In this document: positions 47,288 to 56,958 of the stretch, piece after piece
Numbering within the stretch: position 1 is the stretch's first letter
How the letters are laid out: each line of letters begins with the position of its first letter
Assembly: GCF_000429485.1 (NCBI RefSeq)
Contig: NZ_AUBY01000020.1
Span: 1-64,000, forward strand
Source of the DNA: Aliagarivorans marinus DSM 23064
GTDB lineage: Bacteria > Pseudomonadota > Gammaproteobacteria > Enterobacterales > Celerinatantimonadaceae
Length of the DNA: 64,000 bases
Reading direction: 5' to 3'
Position numbers and translations under genes: made by a program
Notes under the pieces: generated by a model
The model's database searches: none
Seen by the model: the letters and a program-made list of their open reading frames with translations, nothing else
What the model was told of the DNA's origin: nothing

Positions 47288-48757
47288 ATGATCTGGTTCC
47301 TAACTTGCGTAGCAGCCTTGATTGGTGGCTACTTCATCTACGGCGCGTTCGTCGAGAAAGTCTTTGGCATCAACGAAAACCGTCAAACCCCGGCTTACGC
47401 TAAGCAAGACGGTGTTGACTACCTGCCAATGTCGCAAAAACGTGTTTACCTTATTCAACTTCTTAACATCGCTGGTGTTGGCCCGATCTTCGGCCCAATC
47501 ATGGGTGCCTTGTACGGCCCAGCGGCGATGCTGTGGATTGTAATCGGCTGTATCTTCGCCGGCGCAACCCACGACTACTTCTCTGGCATGCTGTCAGTGC
47601 GTAACGGCGGTGCGTCTGTTCCGGCACTGGCTGGTCGTTACCTCGGCCCAGCTGCTCGCCACTTTATGAATGTGTTTGCTGTCGTTCTATTGTTGTTGGT
47701 GGGTGTGGTGTTTGTATCGGCGCCAGCGGGCATGATTACTAACCTGATCAACTCGCAAACCGAGCTGACCGTTGCCTTGGGTAGCATGGTAACCATTATC
47801 TTCGCCTACTACGTGGTTGCCACCATCGTACCTATCGATAAAGTGATAGGCCGCTTCTATCCGTTCTTCGGCGCGCTGCTTATCTTTATGTCGGTTGGCC
47901 TGATTACCGCGATTGCCTTCTCGGCGGATCACCAAGTACTAGCTGGCTTCGAGCCAAGCCAAATGTTTAGCAACATGAACCCGAACGACATGCCACTATG
48001 GCCTGCTCTGTTCATCACCATCGCTTGTGGTGCTATCTCTGGTTTCCACGCGACTCAGTCTCCACTGATGGCGCGCTGCATGGAAAACGAGAAGAACGGT
48101 CGCTTCGTGTTCTACGGTGCAATGATTGGTGAAGGTGTTATCGCCCTGATTTGGTGTGCTATTGCACTGTCTTTCTTCGGCAGCGTTGACTCTCTGGCTG
48201 CTGCAGTTGCTGACGGTGGCCCGGGTAAAGTGGTATACGACGCATCATTCGGCCTGCTGGGTGTATTCGGTGGCATCATCGCCTTCTTGGGTGTGGTTAT
48301 CCTGCCAATCACCTCTGGCGACACCGCGTTCCGCTCAACCCGTCTGATTCTGGCTGAATACTTCAACATGAAGCAGACCAAAGTGAAGAACCGTCTGGCT
48401 ATCGCGGTACCGGTATTCACCGTAGGTGCCATCCTGACTCAGGTGGACTTCGGGATTATCTGGCGCTACTTCGGCTTTGCGAACCAGCTGACTGCAGTAA
48501 TGATGCTGTGGACTGCCTCAGCCTACCTGCTACGCCACAACAAGCTGCACTGGATTACTACCCTGCCAGCCATGTTTATGAGCACTGTAGTGGTGACCTT
48601 CATCCTGAACTCAAGCTCACAAGGCTTCGGTCTGCCGATGAACGTATCAACCATCGCCGGCATCGTAACCACCTTGGTTATCACTGGCCTGATGATTAGC
48701 ACCATGAAAGGTCGTGGTGAAGATGACGCAGAAGCGTCAGAGCTTGAGCAAGCCTAA
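47288..48757 (+). CDS. CstA/BtsT-family carbon starvation transporter
   Basis: 489-residue membrane protein of the peptide transporter carbon starvation family, whose E. coli members CstA and BtsT take up pyruvate. The signature N-terminus FGINENRQTPAYAKQDGVDYLPMSQKRVYLIQ, the GPIFGPIMGALYGPAAMLWIVIGCIFAGATHDYFSGMLSVRNGG block and HATQSPLMARC are clear. It is of the short class (about 490 against about 700 residues), lacking the long C-terminal region. The ATG at 47288 follows AGAGAGACAGC; an upstream in-frame start would overlap the promoter. LytTR repeats upstream tie it to the btsSR-like system. Confidence 0.92.
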   Translation: MIWFLTCVAALIGGYFIYGAFVEKVFGINENRQTPAYAKQDGVDYLPMSQKRVYLIQLLNIAGVGPIFGPIMGALYGPAAMLWIVIGCIFAGATHDYFSGMLSVRNGGASVPALAGRYLGPAARHFMNVFAVVLLLLVGVVFVSAPAGMITNLINSQTELTVALGSMVTIIFAYYVVATIVPIDKVIGRFYPFFGALLIFMSVGLITAIAFSADHQVLAGFEPSQMFSNMNPNDMPLWPALFITIACGAISGFHATQSPLMARCMENEKNGRFVFYGAMIGEGVIALIWCAIALSFFGSVDSLAAAVADGGPGKVVYDASFGLLGVFGGIIAFLGVVILPITSGDTAFRSTRLILAEYFNMKQTKVKNRLAIAVPVFTVGAILTQVDFGIIWRYFGFANQLTAVMMLWTASAYLLRHNKLHWITTLPAMFMSTVVVTFILNSSSQGFGLPMNVSTIAGIVTTLVITGLMISTMKGRGEDDAEASELEQA

Positions 48758-48785
48758 AACTATTCCTTAGCTCTCTTGCTTTTGA

Positions 48786-48808
48786 GGCACCTTCGGGTGC
48801 CTTTTTTT
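48786..48808 (+). terminator. terminator of the CstA-like gene
   Basis: GGCACC, tetraloop TTCG, GGTGCC followed by seven T residues; a textbook Rho-independent terminator 28 nt after the stop codon. Confidence 0.95.
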
Positions 48809-48911
48809 GTTGTTCTCTTTTTGTTAATCGTCTTAGTAATTCAAAAGGTCACTGTAAACAGCGGCTTAGCTCCGTTATAGTCAACGCACTGAATTCTAAA
48901 AGGACCTTATC

Positions 48912-51647
48912 GTGGAAATTGTGGTGATGATAGGTTTGGCGGTGCTGGTGCTGCCGATAATTGCCATCGTGATGGCCAGCAACGCTGGCTCGTCAATCCG
49001 CAGCCTTAAACAGCGGCAAGTGCAGTTGGAGCAGCAAGTCGAAGCCCTGCAGCGTCAAATTTCGCAACAGCGCGCAGCCCCTGTAGCAGAGCAAAGCGAT
49101 TCCCTGTCTGAGCCTGAAGCGGTGCCAGCCTCAACGATCACCGAGCCCCCGCCAGTTGTTCCTGTCGCGGAGACTGGCAGCGCAGTACCGGAGTCCCTAG
49201 CTCAGAGCGCAACCGAGTCTCAACAAGCGGCAAGCCCCACCAAGGCTATCGACAAGTCACAGCTAGAACCAGAGCCCGCAAGCGCGTGGGCGACGCCTAC
49301 CGAATCCCCGATTATCCAGCACCTGAAGCGTTTCTGGATGGCCTGGAGTGGTGGCCTTTGCGTGGCCTTGGCGGGGATTTTTATGGTGCGCTACTCCATC
49401 GAAGAGGGCTTACTCTCCCCTGCCGCTCGCGTGAGCATAGGTGCAGCAATGGGCTTGTTGCTGCATGGCGTTGCCATCAAGTTGCGTCAGCGCACCCTAC
49501 CTGATGTACCGGTCGCCCTTGGCGCCTTAGCCGGCGGGGCCAGCCTATGTATCTTCGCCAGTGTTCTCTCCGCCCAACACCTCTATCACTTAATTCCCGA
49601 ATGGCTAAGCTTTACGCTGTTGGCGGTAACCGCCGTCGCCACCATGTGGCTGGCACTGTTCTACGGTCCGCCACTGGCCGGGCTGGGCATACTTGGCGCC
49701 TATCTGGTCCCGCTAGTACTGGGTGCCAGCGAGTCTAACTGGCCGATGGCCTTTGGTTACAGCCTGCTGGTAAGCATCAGCGCCTTGGGCGTGCTGCGCT
49801 ATGTGTTCCGCGATTGGCTCTGGTACGGCGCGCTAGCGGGCGCATTACTGTGGTTTGGCCTCAGCATTGTTGATGCGGCTAACACACCGACGCTGGTGCT
49901 GCTGCAATCCACCTACCTGGCGGTGCTTGGCTATCTGCTGCTGGCCTTCCCCAGCGGCGATTGGGCACTAACTCAAGTGCTGCGCTATCCAGACAAGCGC
50001 TTCCCCTATAAAGCGGCGCTGCTCAGGTTAGTAAAACCAGGCCGCGAGCCACGTGAGATCCAAGCCTTCTCCTTTGGCCTGTTGGTGTTAGCCCAATGCC
50101 TGAGCCTGCTTACCGTCAGTCTAAGCAGCCCTGCCAGCTGGAGCTGGCTACCACTGATGGCGCTGCTATTATGGGCCAGTAGCCGCCAAGAGCGGCTTAG
50201 CTACTACCCGTGGCTGTACCTGATAGGGCTATTGGCGATATTGCTGGCGCGTCAGTTTGATGTGGATAGCCTAAGCATGCTACCGCTGGCCCAAGCGGGT
50301 TTAAGTACCTGGCATTACAGCGGCTTGGCCTTGGCAGCCTTAGTGTTTGCTGCGGCGGGCTACAGCCTCAAGCACTGCCGCGCCAAAGCCTTGTGGGCCA
50401 GCTTGGCGTTTTTCAGTACTCCGCTGTTACTGCTAAGCGGCTACCTGCTGCGGCCCAATCTCAGCACGTCACTGTGGGCTGGCAATATGCCGTGGGTAGT
50501 GATCACCTTGCTGGTTGGCCTGCTAAACTTCGCCTTGCTCTCTCGGGTTGCCGGGCGGCGCGAGTGGCGCAGTCTGGCGATCAGCGTATCGCTGGCCGGG
50601 CACTTTTGTTATGCCCTGAGCGTAAGCTGGCTGCTCGATAGCACTGGCCTCACCTTCGCCCTGAGCTTACAGCTATGGGCGCTGGCCGCCACCATCAAGC
50701 GCTTCCGTCTGCCGCAATTGGCCTGGGCCTACAAAGTGCTGCTAACGCTGGTGGTTGGCCGCCTAAGCTTGCACCCACTGCTGTTTGAGCTCGATAAGCA
50801 ATCGCTATGGCTACTACTCAATGGCTTTGCCGCTACCGCGCTATGCGTGTTGGCAGGCAAGCAACTGGGTCGCTATCAGCAGCTCAAGGCTTGGAGCGAG
50901 GGCGCGATGATCCACCTGCTCACACTCAGCCTGTGGGCCGCCCTGCGCTATCTGTTGCACAACGGCGATCTGTTCCAACGCAGCTACAGCGCCACCGAGG
51001 CCAGCTTGAACATGCTGCTGTTTGGCGCGCTGGCGCTGGTTTATCAATACCGTAGCCATCTGGCGGGCAAACTGCGCCGCTACTACCAAGGCTATGCCGT
51101 GGTGCTGTTGGTCGCTGCTGCTGCCAACTACACGCTATTGCTGATGGCGCTGACCTATAACTTGCCTTGGCTGTGGCAGAACGTGGGCAGCTGGCCGCTG
51201 TTTAACCTCAGCACCCTAAGCTTTGCCACGCCGGCCCTGCTGTTAGCGCTTGGTGGACAGCTCCATCGCCCATGGCGCAACTACTGTTGGTATGCTGCAG
51301 CGGCGACAATCTGGCTGTGGCTGAACATCGCATTACACCATTTATGGCAGGGCAGCGTGCGCTGGGATCTACCGATTTCCAGTGCAGAGGTGTACAGCTT
51401 CTCGCTGATGTGGCTGCTACTGGCCATTGCCGCCATCTTGCTGGGGCATCGCTATCAGCTGAAGGCGGTGTATCAGTTTGGTCTGGCGCAGCTACTGCTG
51501 ACCATCGGCAAGTTGTTCTTGGTCGATATGGAAGGGCTCACTGGGCTGCTGCGGGTGGCGTCGTTCTTGGGCATGGGCCTGAGCCTGCTCGGCCTGTCTT
51601 ACCTGCATAAACAGTTGGTGGGCAGCGCTAAACAAGAATCGGACTAG
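48912..51647 (+). CDS. DUF2339 multi-spanning membrane protein
   Basis: 911-residue protein starting with GTG after AAGGA. One N-terminal membrane segment (VVMIGLAVLVLPIIAIVMAS) leads into a coiled coil (about 25-60) and a Pro/Ala/Glu/Ser-rich linker (about 60-130), followed by more than 20 hydrophobic segments to the C-terminus. The pattern and the WMAWSGGLCVALAGIFMVRYSIEEGLLSPAARVSIGA block place it in DUF2339. The family's function is not established. It stands alone between two terminators and converges on the DUF748 gene. Confidence 0.88.
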   Translation: MEIVVMIGLAVLVLPIIAIVMASNAGSSIRSLKQRQVQLEQQVEALQRQISQQRAAPVAEQSDSLSEPEAVPASTITEPPPVVPVAETGSAVPESLAQSATESQQAASPTKAIDKSQLEPEPASAWATPTESPIIQHLKRFWMAWSGGLCVALAGIFMVRYSIEEGLLSPAARVSIGAAMGLLLHGVAIKLRQRTLPDVPVALGALAGGASLCIFASVLSAQHLYHLIPEWLSFTLLAVTAVATMWLALFYGPPLAGLGILGAYLVPLVLGASESNWPMAFGYSLLVSISALGVLRYVFRDWLWYGALAGALLWFGLSIVDAANTPTLVLLQSTYLAVLGYLLLAFPSGDWALTQVLRYPDKRFPYKAALLRLVKPGREPREIQAFSFGLLVLAQCLSLLTVSLSSPASWSWLPLMALLLWASSRQERLSYYPWLYLIGLLAILLARQFDVDSLSMLPLAQAGLSTWHYSGLALAALVFAAAGYSLKHCRAKALWASLAFFSTPLLLLSGYLLRPNLSTSLWAGNMPWVVITLLVGLLNFALLSRVAGRREWRSLAISVSLAGHFCYALSVSWLLDSTGLTFALSLQLWALAATIKRFRLPQLAWAYKVLLTLVVGRLSLHPLLFELDKQSLWLLLNGFAATALCVLAGKQLGRYQQLKAWSEGAMIHLLTLSLWAALRYLLHNGDLFQRSYSATEASLNMLLFGALALVYQYRSHLAGKLRRYYQGYAVVLLVAAAANYTLLLMALTYNLPWLWQNVGSWPLFNLSTLSFATPALLLALGGQLHRPWRNYCWYAAAATIWLWLNIALHHLWQGSVRWDLPISSAEVYSFSLMWLLLAIAAILLGHRYQLKAVYQFGLAQLLLTIGKLFLVDMEGLTGLLRVASFLGMGLSLLGLSYLHKQLVGSAKQESD

Positions 51648-51729
51648 CTCAGTAAATGCGGTGGTCAACAACCTGTGCCACCGCATTTTGACTGGCGCGC
51701 TCTTGCGAAAAGACAAAAGAGCGAAAGGG

Positions 51730-54720
51730 CTAGTTCGCAAGTATCGATAGCTCCACCGATGGCTCGCCTTGGGCGCTCTGCCGGTCGACCCGTTCAACAA
51801 ACACCCGCTCCAACTCGATCCCCTGCTCCAGCAAGGCCTGCTTAACCGCATCGGCGCGTGCCTCTGCCAGCGCCTTGTAGCGCTGCTCGTCCACCTGCTG
51901 GATGTCCATCAGAGTTTGGTAACGCAAACCCAGTAACTCCTCGTCCAGCGCGGCTAAGCGGTCCTCGGCCTGCAGCTGCTGGCGCAGTTGTTGGTAGGCT
52001 TCAGTGGCTTGCTCCGCGGGTATGGCCTCGAGGTAGGCTTGCTCAAGCGCGGTTTGCAGCGAGGGCTCGACGAGGATCTCATCCAAGCCGATTAATGCCA
52101 CTGCGGCATCCGATTCGCCAGCACTTTGCTGTTGATCACTAAGCTGTTGACCGCTAAGCAGTTGCTCGCTAAGCAGTTGCTGCTTGATCGCCTCAGCCTC
52201 GCCGACCGGGTCAACATAGCCCTGTAGGCCCAGCTTGACTGAAGGGCGCTGCTGGATGCCCTTCGCTAGCGAGGCAATGCGCTGGCTCTGCGCAGCTGTT
52301 AGCTCGCTGCTGCCCGGGGCAAAGCTCACTTGGCTGAGGTTGTCGTCGGTTCCCACCAAGCTGGCAATAATGGAAAAGGGCGAGGTAATCAACTTGGTAA
52401 TCGCACTACCAATGGCCTTGCCGATCAGCGCACTGACATCGAAGCTAGGGTCATTGATATCGCCATTGACCTGCAAACCGAGGTCAATCACCCCTTGGTC
52501 ATCCTCAAGCAGGGCTACCGCCAGCTCCAGCGGCAAACTGGTAGCCTTCTCGCTTTGGATCCGCTTGCCCAGCTTAAGCTGTTCGATGACGATGCGATTG
52601 TCGCCATTGAGCTGGCCTTGCTCCACCTGATAACCCAGGTCCAGCGACAGCTGGCCCCGCTCAATCACATAGCCCGCGTAGGTGCCTGAGTAGGCATTCA
52701 GTCGGGTCAGCTCCAGGTGTTCAAAGCTAAGCGCACTGTCGAACTGCAACTGCTCGGCAAACGGCGCGGCAGAGCCTTGGAAGGCAACCGGCGCATAGCC
52801 ATCCACCTGCCCGCTAAGTTGCAGCTCGGCCGAGCTATCCGGGTGGTTACTCAAAGCGCCAAGTTGTCCATTGACCCGTTGGATATCGGTTTGAAAGTTC
52901 GGCTCAAGGGTATAGTCAGCAAAATCCACCTGACCATCCTTCAGGCTCAAGCCCGCCAGCTCAATGGTCCAAGGCGCCGGCTCGCTATCTTCACCTTGGC
53001 TCGCCGGCTGCTCATCGTTGGCTGAGCTATCGCTGGGGCTACTGGTGGGCTTTACAAGGCCTTGCAAGTTGGTGCTGAAATCGGGGCGGATCTCTATCTG
53101 CATGGCAGGTGCATCCAGCTGGCTACTGGCAATACGAATCAGCCGAGTTTGCGAGTCCACCTCCAGCGAAGGCACATCTAAGCGGTCCCAAGCTAGCAGT
53201 TCACTTTGGTCTCGCTGGTCAATAATCTTCAGCTGCCCTAACTGATAACCACCAGCTAGCTGATAGCTGAGCGGCTCCGCCCAGCTCAGCTTTAGCTCAG
53301 GGGTGGCCGAGAACAGCGCAGACTGGAGCGATATCTCCAGATAAGGGCTTAGGTAGCGGTTAAGCAGGCCCAGATTGAGCTGATCAATCTCGCCAGCTAA
53401 CGCCAAGGATTGGCCTGAAGGGTCAACGAGTCCGGCAAAGTCTAAGCGCCCACCGCTTGCAATGGAGAGACTCAGCTGGCTATCGAAGGCCTGCAACTGA
53501 GAGTCAATCGCGCCAGCTCGCAGGGCTTCCAGCAGCAGCTGGTGTTGAACAGGCTCGCCGGAGAGCTGCTCATCAAAGCGCAGCTTGGCATTGGCTATAG
53601 CTACTTGCTCAACACTCCAGCGCCAGGCTGACTCAGCAGGTTCCGGTTCTGGAGCGGGCTTCTCTGCAGATGATTCCGGCTGAAGCTTCGCAAGTGGCAA
53701 TAGCTCTTGCTCGTCATCCAGAGCTAGCCATAGCGATAAGCCCTCGGAGTCGATCGAGGAGACGGATAGCTGTTGTTGCGCTAAATCAAATGCCAAGCCG
53801 CTAACGCGGAGTCGCTCCTGACTTAGCCATGGCTGCTGCTCAATGGCTAACTGCAGATCGGCAATTGTCAGTTGCTCACCGGCGAGTTTAAGCTCAACCT
53901 CCTCGGCAAAATCGAGATCCAACTCCAAGTCCAGATCCAACTTGCCTTGCTGCAACTGGATATCCACCGGCAGTTCGACCAACTGCACCAACGGGCTTAG
54001 GGCGATCTGCTTGAGGCTCAGCGCGCCTTGTAAGTGGCTATCGATCAGGTCTAAGCGCCCCAGCCAATGTAGCTCGCCACCACTGCTAAAACTCATGTCC
54101 AAGCGGTGCTGCTGGTCTTCGGCAGCCAGGTAGCTACTCAGCTCACTGATCTCAAGATTGATCGGATCCAGGCTCAGCGACTTGCCACTGCGCGCGTCGC
54201 GATAGTCTACTAGAGCATCAATCAGACGAGTATTGCTGAGGGTAAAGCGCGGTAGCCCACCATCGGCAGGCTGCTCAACCTCATTTGGCGATGACTCCGC
54301 AGGCGCTTGAAACGGGGCGAGCTTTTGCCAATTAAGTAGCCCTTGCTCGTCTACGCTCACATGCACATGCAGGCGCTCAAGCTCTATCGCGGTGACCAGC
54401 CATGCACGCTCAAGCACTGACGATAGCGATAGCTCGACTCTGGCGGCCTGCAGCGAGAGCAATGGCTCCTCTGCGCTGCCCAGCTCCAGCTCGCTTAACT
54501 GAGCACTTAGTTTAAAGGGATGAAAGGTTAGCGATCCAAGACGGGCAGGTGTTCCAAGTTGCGCACTCAGCTGCTTCTCTGCCTGCGAGCGGCCAAGGGT
54601 AGGCACAGCGACTAAGGCAAGCAGCAAATAGACCGCGAACAGACCGACCACCACCAGCAGTAAGATTTTCCACCAAGCCCATCGCTTGCTTTTGTTTACC
54701 TCTGATGCTGGCTGTGTCAT
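51730..54720 (-). CDS. DUF748 (AsmA-like) envelope protein
   Basis: 996-residue protein with one N-terminal transmembrane segment (WWKILLLVVVGLFAVYLLLALVAVP) and a long beta-rich periplasmic body of repeated AsmA/DUF748 type (LDPINLEISELS, SVEQVAIANAKLRFDEQ, LAGLSLKDGQVDFADYTLEP). AsmA-like proteins are thought to bridge the envelope and carry phospholipids; that role is inferred here from the family. The end (about 845-996) is Gln/Leu/Glu-rich with an OmpA-like SVKLGLQGYVDP and a helical stretch. GGGAG precedes the chosen ATG at 8 nt. A short in-frame DNA repeat encodes QQLLS-like units. Confidence 0.85.
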   Translation of the reverse strand: MTQPASEVNKSKRWAWWKILLLVVVGLFAVYLLLALVAVPTLGRSQAEKQLSAQLGTPARLGSLTFHPFKLSAQLSELELGSAEEPLLSLQAARVELSLSSVLERAWLVTAIELERLHVHVSVDEQGLLNWQKLAPFQAPAESSPNEVEQPADGGLPRFTLSNTRLIDALVDYRDARSGKSLSLDPINLEISELSSYLAAEDQQHRLDMSFSSGGELHWLGRLDLIDSHLQGALSLKQIALSPLVQLVELPVDIQLQQGKLDLDLELDLDFAEEVELKLAGEQLTIADLQLAIEQQPWLSQERLRVSGLAFDLAQQQLSVSSIDSEGLSLWLALDDEQELLPLAKLQPESSAEKPAPEPEPAESAWRWSVEQVAIANAKLRFDEQLSGEPVQHQLLLEALRAGAIDSQLQAFDSQLSLSIASGGRLDFAGLVDPSGQSLALAGEIDQLNLGLLNRYLSPYLEISLQSALFSATPELKLSWAEPLSYQLAGGYQLGQLKIIDQRDQSELLAWDRLDVPSLEVDSQTRLIRIASSQLDAPAMQIEIRPDFSTNLQGLVKPTSSPSDSSANDEQPASQGEDSEPAPWTIELAGLSLKDGQVDFADYTLEPNFQTDIQRVNGQLGALSNHPDSSAELQLSGQVDGYAPVAFQGSAAPFAEQLQFDSALSFEHLELTRLNAYSGTYAGYVIERGQLSLDLGYQVEQGQLNGDNRIVIEQLKLGKRIQSEKATSLPLELAVALLEDDQGVIDLGLQVNGDINDPSFDVSALIGKAIGSAITKLITSPFSIIASLVGTDDNLSQVSFAPGSSELTAAQSQRIASLAKGIQQRPSVKLGLQGYVDPVGEAEAIKQQLLSEQLLSGQQLSDQQQSAGESDAAVALIGLDEILVEPSLQTALEQAYLEAIPAEQATEAYQQLRQQLQAEDRLAALDEELLGLRYQTLMDIQQVDEQRYKALAEARADAVKQALLEQGIELERVFVERVDRQSAQGEPSVELSILAN
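52126..52185 (-). repeat. 15-bp in-frame tandem repeat within the DUF748 gene
   Basis: Four units of 15 bp (consensus on plus AAGCAGTTGCTCGCT) read on the minus strand as QQLLS / EQLLS / GQQLS / DQQQS. Being a multiple of three, copy changes would alter only the length of a Gln/Leu-rich linker. Confidence 0.7.
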
Positions 54721-54766
54721 TGCACTTGCTCCCGTGAAGGCCATCTGAGTGAGCTGAGTCTAAGCA

Positions 54767-55393
54767 TTATTTATGACCACTAAAAAGCAAACGAATTCCC
54801 AAGCCTAGCAAGGCGAGCCCCATGGTGCGTTCAAACCAGTGACCCACCTTCAAAAATTGCCTGCGCACCCGTTGCGTTGTCAGCAAGTAAGACAGCAGCA
54901 TAAACCACAGTGCGGTTGCCACCATCATGTACACACCATAGGCGAACTGCACCGCGATCGGCGTGTCGTGGCTGATCACCACCGAGAACAGTGAAAGGAA
55001 GAACAGCAGGGCCTTCGGATTGGTGCCATTGGTCAGAAAGCCGTTGATGAAGGCTTGCCGAGGGGTCATGGCATTGCCGCCATCCAGCTCAATATCCTGC
55101 TGACTACGCGCCCCGGCTCTGAGCGACATAATCCCGATGTAAATCAGATAGCCCGCCCCCACCAGCTTCACCAGATTAAACAGCCATAAGGAGTTGGCTA
55201 CGATAAGGCCGATCCCCAGCACCGAGTACAGCACATGGATAAAGATGGCGCAGCCGACGCCGATGGAGGTTAGCATCGCCGCTTGCCGCCCTTGAGTAAC
55301 GCCGTTTCGCAGCACCACCGCGAAATCAGGCCCGGGCGAGGCCACCGCCAACAAGTGCACCAAGGCCACGGTGGCAAACTCTGTCCAATACAT
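54767..55393 (-). CDS. LysE/RhtB-family amino acid exporter
   Basis: 208-residue inner-membrane exporter with six hydrophobic segments. The family signature near the N-terminus, HLLAVASPGPDFAVVLRNGVTQGRQAAMLTSIGVGCA, and GFLTNGTNPKALLFFLSLF are clear. Substrate is unknown; relatives export threonine, homoserine or lysine. The second of two close ATG codons is preferred because GGA lies at a better distance. The stop is 46 nt from the DUF748 start, so the two could share a transcript. Confidence 0.88.
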   Translation of the reverse strand: MYWTEFATVALVHLLAVASPGPDFAVVLRNGVTQGRQAAMLTSIGVGCAIFIHVLYSVLGIGLIVANSLWLFNLVKLVGAGYLIYIGIMSLRAGARSQQDIELDGGNAMTPRQAFINGFLTNGTNPKALLFFLSLFSVVISHDTPIAVQFAYGVYMMVATALWFMLLSYLLTTQRVRRQFLKVGHWFERTMGLALLGLGIRLLFSGHK

Positions 55394-55616
55394 GCTCATT
55401 CCACAAAAATTCTGAGTAATTCCAACATACTATACCGAAAGCCCACCAAGTGGCAGGTAGCGCTTAGTCATCGTGGCAGAGAAGATACCCACAGCAAATG
55501 AAGAGATTTGGAGCAGTATCATCCACGTTTGCGTTTTGCCCCCAGCCGTCTATCTTCACCATTCGAGTTTGCAAGGATGCTCTACACTTAGCCAAGTGCA
55601 GTAGAAGGAATACGTT

Positions 55617-56861
55617 ATGCTCCAAGTGCTGATAGTCGATGACAGCGCCACCGTTCTGAAGATCATTCGCCACGTCAGTGGCCGCCTCACCCACCTAAAG
55701 CCCGTGTTTGCTTCCAGCTTTGAACAAGCTAAGCAGCTGTATTTGAGCGCGCCGGATCAGTACTTTGCCGCCTTGTCCGATTACAGCCTGCCGGATTCAC
55801 CCAACGGCGAACTCATCGACTTCTTGCTCGAACAAGGCCTACCGACCGTGGTGCTTTCGGGTTCGTTCAATGAAAAAAATCAGGGTGAGCTCATCCTCAA
55901 GGGCGTGGTCGACTATGTGCTCAAGGAGGGGCGCTACTCTTACGAGCTGGCGATGGACCTACTCAACCAGCTCTATCAAAACCGCAATGTAAAGGTGCTG
56001 GTCGCTGAAGATTCGCGCAGCGCCCGCAAATATATCGTCGGTCAACTCAATCGCCACCTCTATCAGGTGATCGAGGCCGAGAACGGCGCGATAGCACTGC
56101 AAGCCCTGCGTGATGACCCAGAAATCAAGCTGTTGATTACCGATTATCAGATGCCGGAAATGGATGGCTATCAACTGGTGCAAACCATTCGCCACGAGAT
56201 GGCCACTCGGCGCCTGTCGATTCTTGGGCTCTCTTCAGCCGACAATGTCATCGTCTCCAGCAAGTTCATTAAAAATGGCGCCGACGACTTCCTGCACAAG
56301 CCCTTCTCGGTGGAAGAGTTTCAGTGCCGGGTTAGCCACAACCTGAATACCCTGAGTATGCTCGAAGAGCTGGAGAAAGCCGCCTATCAAGACTACCTGA
56401 CCGAGATCCCCAACCGTCGCTTCTTTATCGAGCGGGCCCGTGAGCTCTACGAGCAAGCCGAAAGTAAGCAAACCCAACTGGCAGTGGCGGTCATGGATAT
56501 CGACAAGTTCAAGCTGTTTAACGACCAACACGGCCATGAGGCCGGCGATGCGGTGCTAAAACACTTTGCGCAAATCCTGAAGCGTTGTTTGGGCAAGTTT
56601 GTGTTTGGTCGCACCGGCGGCGAAGAGTTCAGTGTCGCGATGGCGGGGCTAAGCAACGACCAGGCCTACCAACTGCTCGATGCCTTCCGTAATCAGATCG
56701 CCGATAGCCAATGTGACTACAACGGCCAACAGCTCACCATCACCGTGAGCATCGGGGTGACCAACGACTTGAGCGAGCATCTGGAAGGGCAACTTCACCA
56801 TGCTGATGAGCTGCTCTACAATGCCAAGGAAGCCGGGCGAAACTTGGTGGTGGGTGATTAG
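55617..56861 (+). CDS. tandem-receiver diguanylate cyclase (REC-REC-GGDEF)
   Basis: 414-residue response regulator. REC1 (about 1-118) has VDDSATV, phospho-Asp in LSDYSLPD and Lys in YVLKEG; REC2 (about 124-245) has VAEDSRSA, phospho-Asp in LITDYQMPEMDG and Lys in FLHKPF. The GGDEF domain (about 255-414) keeps the active loop GRTGGEEF and the metal/substrate motifs VMDIDKFKLFNDQHGHEAGD, so it should synthesise cyclic di-GMP. The inhibitory I-site RxxD, normally five residues before the loop, is absent (RCLGKFVFGRTGGEEF). No partner kinase is adjacent. Confidence 0.93.
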   Translation: MLQVLIVDDSATVLKIIRHVSGRLTHLKPVFASSFEQAKQLYLSAPDQYFAALSDYSLPDSPNGELIDFLLEQGLPTVVLSGSFNEKNQGELILKGVVDYVLKEGRYSYELAMDLLNQLYQNRNVKVLVAEDSRSARKYIVGQLNRHLYQVIEAENGAIALQALRDDPEIKLLITDYQMPEMDGYQLVQTIRHEMATRRLSILGLSSADNVIVSSKFIKNGADDFLHKPFSVEEFQCRVSHNLNTLSMLEELEKAAYQDYLTEIPNRRFFIERARELYEQAESKQTQLAVAVMDIDKFKLFNDQHGHEAGDAVLKHFAQILKRCLGKFVFGRTGGEEFSVAMAGLSNDQAYQLLDAFRNQIADSQCDYNGQQLTITVSIGVTNDLSEHLEGQLHHADELLYNAKEAGRNLVVGD

Positions 56862-56958
56862 CGCGTTAAACCGCTGCCAGCACCGGAATTGCTCGCTATT
56901 GCAGCAGGTCTGAGTATAATCGCCGCCTGTTAACTATCAGCTACAAGAGAGAAGCACC

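Noticed and set aside
52126-52185. CRISPR-like short repeats
   Set aside because: Four adjoining 15-bp units without spacers, in frame within a gene; a coding repeat, not an array.
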